From Bacteroidota bacterium (GTDB taxonomy: Bacteria; Bacteroidota; Bacteroidia; 2-12-FULL-35-15), in assembly GCA_029237775.1 (NCBI GenBank), contig JAQZBR010000010.1, positions 19,535 to 83,534 of the forward strand: DNA of 64,000 bases. The letters run 5' to 3'. This document shows positions 24,359 to 33,425 of the stretch, in pieces. The translations under genes and the position numbers were made by a program. Position 1 is the first letter of the stretch. Each line of letters begins with the position of its first letter. The notes under the pieces were generated by a model. That model made no database searches, was not told the origin of the DNA, and saw nothing but the letters and a program-made list of their open reading frames with translations.

Positions 24359-25558
24359 TTAAATAGTTCTTCCCGGATATTCCTTCAATGCTTTCTCAAG
24401 ACATTGCATAGCATTTTTCAGATCTTCCCTATTTAAGACATAAGCCAATCTCACTTCATTCATACCGGAACCCGGTGTTGAATAGAACCCGGTTGCCGGA
24501 GCAAGCATTACCGTCTGCCCTTCAAATTCAAAAGACTCTAACAGCCATTGACAGAATTTATCTGCATTATCAATCGGAAGACGTGCAATACAATAAAAGG
24601 CACCGCTAGGCTTAGGACAAAATACACCTTCCATTTTGTTCAAAGCTTCGATAATAAAATCCCTGCGGCTGACATATTCTTTCTGAACTTTATCGAAGTA
24701 GGATTTCGGTGTATCTAAAGCAGCCTCAGCTCCTATTTGCCCGAATGTGGGAGGGCTTAATCTTGCCTGCGCAAATTTCATTGCCGCGGACATCACCTGC
24801 TTATTTCTGGAGATCATAGCACCGATACGTGCTCCACAAGCACTGTATCGCTTTGAAATCGAATCAAGCAATACCGTATTATTTTCGATTCCTTCGAGGT
24901 GCATTACAGAAACGTACTCTTTCCCATCGTAACAGAATTCCCGGTAGACTTCATCACTCAAAAGGAAAAGATCATATTTCAGAACAAGCTGTTTTAAAAG
25001 CTCAAGTTCTTCCTTTGAGTAAAGATATCCGGTCGGATTTCCCGGATTACAGATCATGATTCCCTTTGTTTTAGGAGTGATCAGCTTTTCGAATTCAGAG
25101 ATCGGTGGTAACGCAAAACCTGTTTCAATAAATGATTTTACAGGCTTAACAATTACATCCGCAGCGCAGGAGAAACCATTATAATTTGCATAAAAAGGCT
25201 CGGGAATAATGATCTCGTCCCCAGGATTGAAGCAGGTCATCATTGCAATTTCAATTGCTTCCGAACCACCGGTAGTGATAATTATATCGTGATGATCAAT
25301 ATTAATATTGAATGAACCGTAATAACCCGCAAGCTTTTTTCTATAGGATTCCATCCCGGCAGAATGCGAATATTCAAGGATCTTGATATCCGTATTCTTA
25401 ATTGCATTCATCATCACTTCCGGTGTTTCAATATCCGGCTGACCGATGTTCAGATGGTATATCTTACGACCTTTTTTTTTCGCTTCTTCAGCAAAAGGTA
25501 CGAGCTTTCTGATTGGTGAAGCGGGCATGTGCTCGCCTTTATGAGATACTTTAGGCAT
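24359..25558 (-). CDS. PLP-dependent aminotransferase, class I (aspartate aminotransferase-like)
   Basis: 399 residues. Class I/II fold motifs are visible: NIGQPDIETP, TTGGSEAIE (phosphate binding), CNPGNPTGYLYS, LSDEVYREFCYDG with the pyridine-N Asp, and LLDSISKRYSACGARIG with the Schiff-base Lys; a C-terminal NEVRLAYVLN supplies the substrate Arg. Probably aspartate or aromatic amino acid specificity; motif reading does not decide. A TACCTTTG promoter box is 21 bp upstream. Confidence 0.9.
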   Translation of the reverse strand: MPKVSHKGEHMPASPIRKLVPFAEEAKKKGRKIYHLNIGQPDIETPEVMMNAIKNTDIKILEYSHSAGMESYRKKLAGYYGSFNINIDHHDIIITTGGSEAIEIAMMTCFNPGDEIIIPEPFYANYNGFSCAADVIVKPVKSFIETGFALPPISEFEKLITPKTKGIMICNPGNPTGYLYSKEELELLKQLVLKYDLFLLSDEVYREFCYDGKEYVSVMHLEGIENNTVLLDSISKRYSACGARIGAMISRNKQVMSAAMKFAQARLSPPTFGQIGAEAALDTPKSYFDKVQKEYVSRRDFIIEALNKMEGVFCPKPSGAFYCIARLPIDNADKFCQWLLESFEFEGQTVMLAPATGFYSTPGSGMNEVRLAYVLNREDLKNAMQCLEKALKEYPGRTI

Positions 25559-25578
25559 GGGAATTTTTTGTGTGCCGG

Positions 25579-25586
25579 CAAAGGTA
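25579..25586 (-). promoter_or_regulatory. -7 element (TACCTTTG) for the aminotransferase
   Basis: CAAAGGTA on the plus strand, perfect TAnnTTTG on the minus strand, 20 bp before the ATG at 25558. Confidence 0.55.
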
Positions 25587-25641
25587 AAGATTTTTTTAGC
25601 ACTAAGGCATCCAGGACAATAGATTAAAGAGTGTAAGCGAT

Positions 25642-26034
25642 TTATTTCTTCGGTTCTGATCTGCCTTCTTTGGCTTTCAAAACAACACCCTTGAACCTTA
25701 GAACGGATGGTGAATTAATTGCATTCGAGATAACTTTAATGGTACGGTCCTGCCGATCATACTTTTCATGTGTATCGAAAGTTACTTCTAATGTATACGA
25801 ATTCCCGGGTTCAATAGGCGCTGAAGGCTTCTGCATAACAGTGCAACCGCATTCGACTTCATAATCTGTAATGACAAGGGATTTGTTTCCTGTATTCTTA
25901 AGTTCATAGCTAAGTTTCACTGTGTCGCCCTCATGAACGAATCCAAAATTCTGTTTTAACTTTTTGAATTGGATCTGCTGCGAAAATGAAGATACTGAAA
26001 GAGAGATTAAAATAGAGAAGATTATATATTTCAT
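25642..26034 (-). CDS. Secreted DUF1573 protein (first of three)
   Basis: 130 residues from the Met at 26034, which opens a signal peptide (1-~18, SSFSQ). The DUF1573 Ig-like domain follows: FGFVHEGDTVKLSYELKNTG, ECGCTVMQKP (paired Cys), and a Lys/Arg-rich end. The domain occurs in Bacteroidota envelope proteins of unknown role. It lacks the DYGTIE-type start of its two neighbours, so it is the most diverged. A longer start (30 codons) would bury the signal peptide. Confidence 0.82.
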   Translation of the reverse strand: MKYIIFSILISLSVSSFSQQIQFKKLKQNFGFVHEGDTVKLSYELKNTGNKSLVITDYEVECGCTVMQKPSAPIEPGNSYTLEVTFDTHEKYDRQDRTIKVISNAINSPSVLRFKGVVLKAKEGRSEPKK

Positions 26035-26119
26035 AGCAGTAGCGGTCTTTCTCAGATTCAATAAATGTTTCATTAATTTCCGAATTAACCGGACTATCGC
26101 TTTTATGTTGATCTGTTTT

Positions 26120-26155
26120 AACAAAAATCCCTTCGCAATTAAATTACGAAGGGAT
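26120..26155 (-). terminator. Terminator after the second DUF1573 gene
   Basis: ATCCCTTCG (26127-26135) pairs with CGAAGGGAT (26147-26155). Read leftward the hairpin is followed by TTTTTGTT. It separates the second and first DUF1573 genes. Confidence 0.75.
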
Positions 26156-26182
26156 ATTTTGAGATACTTGTACTAAAAGAAA

Positions 26183-26632
26183 TTAGTGTTTTTCTGCAGG
26201 AGCTGCAGTTCCCTCAGCAGGAGTTGGATCAGGCTTAACAACACCTTTGATCTTTACAACCTTTGAAGGGGTATCAGCATTTGAAGTGATAGTGATTGTT
26301 TTTTCGAATGCACCAACACGGTCAGTAGCATAATGAACTTTAATAACACCTGTAGCACCCGGCTTAATTGGATCTTTTGGAGGAGTCGGAACTGTACAAC
26401 CGCAAGAACCAACTGTACTTGAAATGATCAATGGCTCTTTACCAACGTTCGTAAATTTAAACTCGCGGTCACCGTTAGCATTGTGCTCAATAGTACCATA
26501 ATCAATAACTTCTGATTCGAATTTAAACTTTGGCGCGTTTGGATTTACCGGGTTTGGAGTTGCAGTTTCCTGTGCATTTGCACCGATCGCAACGCAAACA
26601 AATAATCCGATTGATAAGATTGCTTTTTTCAT
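26183..26632 (-). CDS. Secreted DUF1573 protein (second of three)
   Basis: 149 residues with a signal peptide (1-20), a Pro/Asn spacer and one DUF1573 domain: IDYGTIEHNANGDREFKFTN, LIISSTVGSCGCTVP, KPGATGVIKVHYATDRVG, TITSNADTPSKVVKIKG. An acidic, Ala/Pro-rich tail follows. It is 37 bp downstream of a close paralogue and has its own terminator. Function unknown. Confidence 0.88.
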   Translation of the reverse strand: MKKAILSIGLFVCVAIGANAQETATPNPVNPNAPKFKFESEVIDYGTIEHNANGDREFKFTNVGKEPLIISSTVGSCGCTVPTPPKDPIKPGATGVIKVHYATDRVGAFEKTITITSNADTPSKVVKIKGVVKPDPTPAEGTAAPAEKH

Positions 26633-26669
26633 TGTTTTAGGTTTGTTTGGTTTGTTTATAGATTAATAT

Positions 26670-27152
26670 TTAATGTTTTTCAAAAGGTGTTGCCCCGTCA
26701 TCTTTCTTTCCGTTTGCCGGAAAAGCTTCTTCAGTGGGAGCCGGATCAACATGGCCTTTAATGGTCAATACCTTTTCAGGTGTTTTTGCATTTGAGTGGA
26801 TCGTCACAGTTTTCGTAAAATTACCGGCACGTTTTGTATCGTAAGTGACTTTGATAACCTGCGACTCACCCGGTTTTATAGGAGTGTTTTTCGGATAGGT
26901 CGGAACTGTACAACCGCAGGAACCTTTCGCATCGCTGATGATCAACGGCTCTTTACCGGTATTTTTAAATTTGAACTCATACGTCCCATTACCTGCATAT
27001 TCAATAGTCCCGAAATCGTGAACATCCTTTTCAAATGTCATTTCCGCCAGACTTGCTGAAGCCTGAGTTGTAGCCGGTGCCGGGCTCGTTGACTGCGCAT
27101 TAACACTGTAGGTTAAGGCTAAAACGGCAAGAGTTAAAAGTGCTTTCTTCAT
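26670..27152 (-). CDS. Secreted DUF1573 protein (third of three)
   Basis: 160 residues, signal peptide 1-19, then DUF1573 with DFGTIEYAGNGTYEFKFKN, LIISDAKGSCGCTVP and KPGESQVIKVTYDTKRAG. Nearly colinear with the gene at 26183, indicating a tandem duplication; both end in a similar Phe/Glu-Lys-His tail (EKH). Presumed first gene of the leftward run. Confidence 0.88.
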   Translation of the reverse strand: MKKALLTLAVLALTYSVNAQSTSPAPATTQASASLAEMTFEKDVHDFGTIEYAGNGTYEFKFKNTGKEPLIISDAKGSCGCTVPTYPKNTPIKPGESQVIKVTYDTKRAGNFTKTVTIHSNAKTPEKVLTIKGHVDPAPTEEAFPANGKKDDGATPFEKH

Positions 27153-27249
27153 GTTCTGAAATTTAATTTTTTACGTTAAATTCTTAAGTCGACCGCGGCA
27201 AAGCCAAAATCATGCCATATTTAGAAACCAAAATTTTTTTAATTTTTAG

Positions 27250-27257
27250 TAGCTTTG
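27250..27257 (+). promoter_or_regulatory. -7 element (TAGCTTTG) for valS
   Basis: Perfect TAnnTTTG, 35 bp before the valS ATG. Confidence 0.5.
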
Positions 27258-27292
27258 CGCTTCTTAAGAGAAAACGAAGTAAGTAAAATATT

Positions 27293-29920
27293 ATGGAAAT
27301 TCCTAAAACATACGACCCCAAGATCACCGAAGACAAATGGTACAGCCATTGGTTAAAACATAAATTCTTCAAATCTGTTCCTGACGAACGGGAGCCATAT
27401 ACAATCGTAATTCCTCCTCCGAATGTAACCGGAGTTCTTCACATGGGACATATGCTGAACAACACCATTCAGGATGTGCTTATTCGCAGAGCAAGAATGC
27501 AGGGTAAAAATGCATGCTGGGTGCCGGGTACCGACCATGCATCCATTGCAACCGAAGCTAAAGTGGTGGCTCTTTTAAAAGAACAGGGAATCAACAAATC
27601 AGACCTTACAAGAGAGGAATTTCTGAAGCATGCTTTCGAGTGGAAAGAAAAGTATGGCGGGATCATCTTAAAACAACTCGAAAAGCTTGGAGCTTCCTGC
27701 GATTGGGACAGAACAAGGTTTACAATGGAAGAAGATCTCAGTGAAGCTGTCATTGATGTATTCATCGATCTTTATAATAAAGGACAGATCTACCGTGGAG
27801 TAAGAATGGTTAACTGGGATCCGCAGGGTTTGACCGCAGTATCCGATGAAGAAGTGCAGCACAAGGAGGTGAATTCTAAATTATACTACGTTAAATATAA
27901 AGTAGAAGGATCGGAAGATTGGATCACCATCGCCACCACCCGCCCGGAAACCATTCTTGGCGATACTGCCGTTTGTGTACATCCGGATGACGAGCGTTAT
28001 AAGCACTTACATGGTAAAAGGTGTATCGTTCCGATGGCAAACCGGAGTATACCGATCATCACCGATGAATACATCACGATGGAATTTGGAACGGGTGCTT
28101 TGAAAGTAACACCGGCTCACGATATCAATGACTACAACCTAGGAGTAAAGCATAAGCTTGAAGTGATTGACACCATTGCTGCTGATGGAAAAATGAGTGA
28201 AGCTGCAAAGTTCTATGTGGGAGAGGACCGTTTTACCGTTCGTAAAAAAATTGCGAAAGACCTTGAAGAGATGGGACAGATCGTTAAGATCGAAGACATT
28301 AAAAATAAGGTTGGATACAGTGAGCGTACCAATGCTGTGATCGAACCAAAACTATCAATGCAGTGGTTCCTGAAGATGGACAAGATCTCCAAGCCTGCAC
28401 TGGAAAATGTTTTGAATGAAGAGATAAAGCTTATCCCTGAAAAGTATGTGAATACTTACAAACACTGGATGGAAAATGTTCACGACTGGTGTATCAGCCG
28501 CCAGCTGTGGTGGGGACAACGTATCCCTGCATGGTATGATGGCAAAGGAAATACGGTTGTTTGCAAAACAAAAGATGAAGCTGTTCAAAAGCTTAAAGGA
28601 CTTAATTCAGAAGTGAAAGCTGAAGATATCAGACAGGATGAAGATGTGTTGGATACCTGGTTCTCTTCATGGCTATGGCCGATAAGCGTATTTGACGGCT
28701 TTAAACATCCTGAAGGAAAAGACATCAATTATTATTATCCGACAAATGACCTGGTAACTGCGCCTGAGATCCTCTTCTTCTGGGTTGCGCGTATGATCAT
28801 TGCCGGATATGAATATCGCGGTAAAAAACCGTTCACCAATGTTTATCTAACGGGAATCGTTCGCGATAAACAAGGACGCAAAATGAGCAAATCACTTGGT
28901 AATTCGCCTGACCCGATCGACCTGATCAACCAGTACGGTGCTGATGGAGTTCGCGTTGGAATGTTATTATGCTCTCCTGCAGGAAATGACCTTCCGTTTG
29001 ACGAAAGCATGTGTGAGCAGGGAAGAAACTTTTCCAATAAAGTATGGAATGCATTCCGTCTCATCAAAGGCTGGGAAACAAGTTCTGAGAAACAGAGCGA
29101 AGCAAACAAGATCGCTGTAAAATGGTTTGATTCTAAATTCAATGAGCAGCTGGAGATCATCAATGACCTTTATTCGAAATACAGGATGAGCGAAGCATTG
29201 ATGACCACCTATAAATTAGTGTGGGATGATTTCTGTGCCTGGTATCTGGAAATGATCAAACCTGAATTTGTTGATGGAAAATCCTTACCTATTGACAAGG
29301 AAACATACGATGCAACAATAAATTTCTTTGAAAAGATCTTAAAAATTCTTCACCCTTTCATGCCTTTCATTACCGAAGAGATCTGGCACCTGATCAAAGA
29401 AAGAGATGAGAAAGATTGTATTATCATTGCTGAATGGCCTGAATCAGGTAAAACAAATGATATTGTGAAACATTTCGATATTGTAATGGAAGTTATCACC
29501 AATATCAGGAACATACGGAAACAGAAAAATATTTCACCAAAAGAAAAACTTGAAGTTTTTGAAAAAGTGAATCAGGGTGAAATCATTAAAACTTACGATG
29601 ATATCATTATTAAACTCTGTAATCTCAGCAAATTCGGATATGTGACCGAAAAGGTTGACGGAGCATTTTCCTTCGTACTGAAACATGCCGAATTTTTTGT
29701 CCCATTAGCCCAAAACATCGATATTGAAGCAGAAAAAGAACGATTAACAAAGGATCTCGAATACAATAAAGGCTTCCTGAAATCCGTTCAAGTTAAGTTG
29801 GCCAATGAAAAATTCGTTGCCAATGCAAAACCTGAGCTACTGGAAAACGAAAAGAAAAAGCAGGCTGATGCGCTTGCTAAAATCAAAGCGATTGAAGAAC
29901 AATTATCAGGTTTAAACTAA
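27293..29920 (+). CDS. valS: Valine--tRNA ligase
   Basis: 875 residues, normal size. Class I signature [11 protein letters not shown] (HMGH at 50-53), editing domain with [18 protein letters not shown] and CP1 motifs, KMSKSLGN near residue 529, anticodon-binding helices, and the C-terminal coiled-coil arm (~810-875, [20 protein letters not shown]). It charges tRNA-Val in the cytosol. A TAGCTTTG box lies upstream, and a small gene follows 15 bp downstream. Confidence 0.97.
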   Translation: MEIPKTYDPKITEDKWYSHWLKHKFFKSVPDEREPYTIVIPPPNVTGVLHMGHMLNNTIQDVLIRRARMQGKNACWVPGTDHASIATEAKVVALLKEQGINKSDLTREEFLKHAFEWKEKYGGIILKQLEKLGASCDWDRTRFTMEEDLSEAVIDVFIDLYNKGQIYRGVRMVNWDPQGLTAVSDEEVQHKEVNSKLYYVKYKVEGSEDWITIATTRPETILGDTAVCVHPDDERYKHLHGKRCIVPMANRSIPIITDEYITMEFGTGALKVTPAHDINDYNLGVKHKLEVIDTIAADGKMSEAAKFYVGEDRFTVRKKIAKDLEEMGQIVKIEDIKNKVGYSERTNAVIEPKLSMQWFLKMDKISKPALENVLNEEIKLIPEKYVNTYKHWMENVHDWCISRQLWWGQRIPAWYDGKGNTVVCKTKDEAVQKLKGLNSEVKAEDIRQDEDVLDTWFSSWLWPISVFDGFKHPEGKDINYYYPTNDLVTAPEILFFWVARMIIAGYEYRGKKPFTNVYLTGIVRDKQGRKMSKSLGNSPDPIDLINQYGADGVRVGMLLCSPAGNDLPFDESMCEQGRNFSNKVWNAFRLIKGWETSSEKQSEANKIAVKWFDSKFNEQLEIINDLYSKYRMSEALMTTYKLVWDDFCAWYLEMIKPEFVDGKSLPIDKETYDATINFFEKILKILHPFMPFITEEIWHLIKERDEKDCIIIAEWPESGKTNDIVKHFDIVMEVITNIRNIRKQKNISPKEKLEVFEKVNQGEIIKTYDDIIIKLCNLSKFGYVTEKVDGAFSFVLKHAEFFVPLAQNIDIEAEKERLTKDLEYNKGFLKSVQVKLANEKFVANAKPELLENEKKKQADALAKIKAIEEQLSGLN

Positions 29921-29935
29921 AATAAAAAAGAAAAT

Positions 29936-30214
29936 ATGGCTAACAGAAGAGATTTAAAAAGAAACATCAACGGTTTATTAGGGGATGTAATCGAAGAGTG
30001 CTACGAATCACTCTTAAATAACGAAGGCAAGAATGAAAAAGAAGTTGAAGCAATAGTTGACGAAGCTGTTGATCTTGCGGATGATCTGATCTCAAAAACA
30101 AATTCTGCTAAGAATTTAAAAGCTCGAAAAGATGTAAAAAAACATTTTTCGGATATTAAAGAAGAGCTTGGTGATAAAGTGATTGGTTTTATTGAAAAAC
30201 TAAATGCATTGTAA
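29936..30214 (+). CDS. Small helical protein downstream of valS
   Basis: 92 residues, cytosolic, highly charged and helical (RRDLKRNINGLLGDVIEECY ... DVKKHFSDIKEELGDK). I recall no assigned function; proteins of this look are conserved in Bacteroidota. It is 15 bp after valS and followed directly by a strong terminator, so it is co-transcribed with valS. Confidence 0.7.
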   Translation: MANRRDLKRNINGLLGDVIEECYESLLNNEGKNEKEVEAIVDEAVDLADDLISKTNSAKNLKARKDVKKHFSDIKEELGDKVIGFIEKLNAL

Positions 30215-30219
30215 AAGAA

Positions 30220-30246
30220 AGCGGATCCCTCAGATCCGCTTTTTTT
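30220..30246 (+). terminator. Rho-independent terminator after valS operon
   Basis: AGCGGATC (30220-30227), CCTCA, GATCCGCT (30233-30240), then T6. It lies between two convergent genes and ends the valS transcript. Confidence 0.88.
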
Positions 30247-31006
30247 AGCAATAGCCGAAAACTTTATACGTCACGTATCCGACTACTTCATGGATCAGAT
30301 TATTCCAGTCGTTGATGGCAGAGATATTAGGTATGAATAAATAATCGAATTCCAGCTTGCGCGGGCCGGCATAACGATCGGTGCTGTAAGGGTCGACAGA
30401 AATGCCTTCCTTTCTGAAGCAGCCCAGGCTTCTCCGCATGTGAAATGCGGAAGTGATCAACAGAAAATCGCCTTTTATATGTTTTTCTTCCAGCAGTTTC
30501 TTGGTGAGCGTTGCATTCTCCCGTGTGTTCTGTGATTCCGATTCAACAAGAAAGTCCTCCTTTGGAATTCCCATGTAAAGGAGGTAACGTTTTACATAAC
30601 TTCCTTCTTTCATTTCAGGGTGCAGGATGCGACCCGAGCCACCCGTGAAAATTATTTTTTTAATATAACCTTTCCTGTACAATTCAACAGTTTGTATCAA
30701 CCTGTCAATCCCCCTGAAAAACTGCGCGCGGTCAAGCTTTTCATCGTACACGCTCATTCCGCCCAACACAATTCCATACTCATACTTCTTAAGTTCTTTA
30801 TCCGGAGTTGCGGGTATCTCCCATGCACGGACAGCTTCATCAAAAATAAAACAGTTTGAAAACACTATGGTAAGCAACAAGCTCCACCCCAGCAGCCTCT
30901 CTCTTCTCATCTCTTGTTTGGTGAAATAAGCCCAGCACATTAAGGCAATGATCCAAACGAGAGGCGAGATCAGAAAAACAAGTAGCTTGGAAAAGACAAA
31001 AAACAT
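30245..31006 (-). CDS. YdcF/SanA-like membrane protein (DUF218)
   Basis: 253 residues from the Met at 31006. Two N-terminal membrane segments (~1-22, ~32-52) precede a DUF218 domain with GIVLGGM, IIFTGGSGR, SESQNTRENA and LLITSAFHMRRS, the conserved family blocks. Members are linked to envelope maintenance (SanA, ElyC), and the active site is thought to lie in the periplasm. The promoter box at 31024-31031 fits the 31006 start; longer versions (to 31108) would overlap the divergent gene. Confidence 0.82.
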   Translation of the reverse strand: MFFVFSKLLVFLISPLVWIIALMCWAYFTKQEMRRERLLGWSLLLTIVFSNCFIFDEAVRAWEIPATPDKELKKYEYGIVLGGMSVYDEKLDRAQFFRGIDRLIQTVELYRKGYIKKIIFTGGSGRILHPEMKEGSYVKRYLLYMGIPKEDFLVESESQNTRENATLTKKLLEEKHIKGDFLLITSAFHMRRSLGCFRKEGISVDPYSTDRYAGPRKLEFDYLFIPNISAINDWNNLIHEVVGYVTYKVFGYC

Positions 31007-31023
31007 AAATGTTGTATATGGTT

Positions 31024-31031
31024 CAAAAATA
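31024..31031 (-). promoter_or_regulatory. -7 element (TATTTTTG) for the YdcF-like gene
   Basis: CAAAAATA on the plus strand. A start site near 31019 gives a ~13-nt leader to the ATG at 31006, supporting that start over longer ones. Confidence 0.5.
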
Positions 31032-31047
31032 CACATTTTATAAGTCT

Positions 31048-31055
31048 TATCTTTG
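31048..31055 (+). promoter_or_regulatory. -7 element (TATCTTTG) abutting the aminopeptidase start
   Basis: Perfect TAnnTTTG with 3 nt to the ATG at 31059, implying a leaderless mRNA. Confidence 0.45.
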
Positions 31056-31058
31056 GTC

Positions 31059-32102
31059 ATGTTAAAAGCTCGACTCAAGCTTGTATTAAATATTCTTCTA
31101 TCACTCATTATGCTGCTCTGCCTGATCTTTCACGAGCTGATAATCTATGGAGTGTCGCAAGGAAAGGGTCAGCTGCACATTATCAGGAATGCACAACCGG
31201 TTGAAGCAGTATTACAGGACCCTTCATTTCCTGATACGCTTAAACAAAAGCTGGTTCTGATCTCTGAAATAAAGACGTTTGCAATTGACAGTCTTGGAAT
31301 CAATCCAAGTGATAACTATACAACCGTATTTGATCAGCACGGGAAAGCTATTTTGTGGACTATTTCTGCAGCAGAACCGTATAAAATGGAAGCAAAAGAG
31401 TGGACATTCCCTTTTTTAGGAAGCGTTTCATATAAAGGCTTCTTTAATAAAAAAGCACTGCGCAAAGAATATCTTGAACTTGTAAGGCAGAATTACGATA
31501 TCGATGTGTATAGCCCTTCAGGATGGTCCACTCTTGGATGGTTCAAAGACCCAATACTTACGGGCATGCTGAAAAAAGATGCAGGCAGCCTTTCCAATCT
31601 CATTATTCATGAACTTACACACGGAACACTCTACGTAAAAAATGATGTAACTTTTAATGAGAATCTCGCAAATTTCATTGGCGATAAAGGAGCTGAATTA
31701 TTTCTTTCCTATAAATTTGGGAGAAACTCAAAGGAATACAAAGATTACCAAGAGTTTAAAGAGGATGAATTTGTTTACAATGCTTATATTCTTCAAAGCC
31801 TAAAAAAGCTTGATTCACTTTATAGTTCTTTTCCTGCATCGGCACCAGAAGTTGACAAACGGAATAAAAAAAGGAAACTTATCACTGAAATTGTTGTCAA
31901 TGTAAACAAACTTAAGCTACATAAGAAAAAGCAATTGTTCAAATATTCCTTACAAGCATTCAGAGAGGGAAATGCCTTTTTCATGTCATTTGAACGCTAT
32001 GATTCGGAATATAAAAAGTTCGATGAGGATTTTAAAAAGAATTATAACTCTGATCTGAAATTATATCTGAAGGCGATGAAGGAAAAATATCCTTCCATCT
32101 AG
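31059..32102 (+). CDS. Membrane-anchored aminopeptidase-like metalloprotease (PF10023 type)
   Basis: 347 residues from the ATG at 31059. An N-terminal hydrophobic segment (~8-31) is a signal anchor. The zinc motif HELTH (184-188) is followed by FNENLANFIG, whose Glu201 would be the third ligand, the gluzincin pattern of the predicted aminopeptidase family (COG4324). The tail is Lys/Tyr-rich. Substrate unknown; probably periplasmic. The TTG two codons earlier is not needed. Confidence 0.85.
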   Translation: MLKARLKLVLNILLSLIMLLCLIFHELIIYGVSQGKGQLHIIRNAQPVEAVLQDPSFPDTLKQKLVLISEIKTFAIDSLGINPSDNYTTVFDQHGKAILWTISAAEPYKMEAKEWTFPFLGSVSYKGFFNKKALRKEYLELVRQNYDIDVYSPSGWSTLGWFKDPILTGMLKKDAGSLSNLIIHELTHGTLYVKNDVTFNENLANFIGDKGAELFLSYKFGRNSKEYKDYQEFKEDEFVYNAYILQSLKKLDSLYSSFPASAPEVDKRNKKRKLITEIVVNVNKLKLHKKKQLFKYSLQAFREGNAFFMSFERYDSEYKKFDEDFKKNYNSDLKLYLKAMKEKYPSI

Positions 32103-32169
32103 ATTAAAAAATAAAGTATAAATACCCGAATGCTTTAATTACTTTCACATCTCATTGAACCCGACTTCC

Positions 32170-33126
32170 ATGAAGAAATTATTTGCAATTCTTTTTATTT
32201 TCATTTCTATTTCTTCTTCAGCAAAAGTAAATTCTACTCCTGATACTGTAACTGTCGGCATTTATATCAACAGCATTCATGATATTGATTTCAGCAACAA
32301 GCAATACTCCCTCAACCTTTGGTTATGGCTGAAATATAAAAACCCTGATTTTGACTTTTCAAAGTATTTGGAGGTTCCTATGGCAAAAACAGTCGATAAA
32401 TCTTTTTTTACTGTCGACACCCTAGAGGACGGACGGATCTACATGATGATGAAGCTTCAGTGTGTAATGAAGGATTCGTGGAAAATTGACAATTTCCCTT
32501 TTGACCGTCAAAAATTAAGATTTACAATTGAGAATTCTCAATACGATTCGGGAGATCTCATTTTCGCAGAGGATACTGCCGGAGGTCATTATTCCAAATG
32601 GACCACTTCGGGCTGGATGGTTATTCCTGATAGTTTTAAAATAACAACGGGAGTGAAAAAGTATGAAACAGCTTTTGGAGATCCTGAATTAAAAATCCAG
32701 CATACGGAATTTAGCAACTTTAAAGTACAAATAGGGATTGAAAGGGATTCATGGTGGCTTTTTTTAAAACTGTTCATAGGTATGTATATTTCTTTTCTAC
32801 TCTCCTTCATCTGCTTTTTTATACATCGCGACAGTATTGATTCCCGTTTCAGTTTAAATGTCGGCTCCCTTTTCGCTGTTATCGGAAATAAGTATGTTGT
32901 TGACTCCACTCTTCCTGAATCCTCTTCTTTCACACTCGTGGATACATTGCATGGCCTTACTTTATGCTTTATACTTGCCGGGGTAGGATGCACCGCTTAC
33001 TCATTAAGGCTTATTAAAGCGCATCGACTGGAGCAGTCTGCTCTTTTCGACAGACGGGCACCATGGATCCTACTGTTAATCTACGTTCTCTTAAACATGT
33101 GGTTCGTTGGCAAAGCCTATTATTAG
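32170..33126 (+). CDS. Probable prokaryotic pentameric ligand-gated ion channel
   Basis: 318 residues from the ATG at 32170. Signal peptide (1-19), then a beta-rich extracellular domain (22-~193) with IYINSIHDIDFSNKQYSLNL and WLWLKY strand motifs, and FPFDRQKL (109-116), the signature at the Cys-loop position of pLGICs (prokaryotic members lack the cysteines). Four membrane helices follow: ~197-218, ~224-245 (M2 candidate, RFSLNVGSLFAVIG), ~256-280 and ~298-315, in the family spacing. Related channels include GLIC and ELIC. The ligand and ion selectivity are unknown. Neighbours give no clue. Confidence 0.75.
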   Translation: MKKLFAILFIFISISSSAKVNSTPDTVTVGIYINSIHDIDFSNKQYSLNLWLWLKYKNPDFDFSKYLEVPMAKTVDKSFFTVDTLEDGRIYMMMKLQCVMKDSWKIDNFPFDRQKLRFTIENSQYDSGDLIFAEDTAGGHYSKWTTSGWMVIPDSFKITTGVKKYETAFGDPELKIQHTEFSNFKVQIGIERDSWWLFLKLFIGMYISFLLSFICFFIHRDSIDSRFSLNVGSLFAVIGNKYVVDSTLPESSSFTLVDTLHGLTLCFILAGVGCTAYSLRLIKAHRLEQSALFDRRAPWILLLIYVLLNMWFVGKAYY

Positions 33127-33425
33127 CCATGTAATATTTCTATACTTCGAATGCCACTTTATGGATTCCCAAAACAGAGTATAAATCCCTACATCCATTC
33201 TTCTCACATTGGCGGTTTTTCCTCTTTGAATTTCTTTAGATAATCTCTATATTTTTTTTCGGCTATGTATTCTGGTCGATTACTATCATGATCATCTTCT
33301 TAACCGGAAACCCTCACAAATATTGGATATTTTGAGGTGCAGGGCACTTTATTTTAGTGTCTTCAGAGAAGATATGCATAAGCATATAATGAAATTTCGA
33401 AATACTAACCATAAAAATTAAAAAT
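33127..33425. other. 299-bp intergenic region upstream of the alcohol dehydrogenase
   Basis: AT-rich, no credible small gene. It contains a perfect 6-bp dyad, ATATGC-ATAA-GCATAT (33372-33387), ~38 bp before the dehydrogenase ATG, which could bind a regulator. I see no clear -33/-7 promoter pair. Confidence 0.4.
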
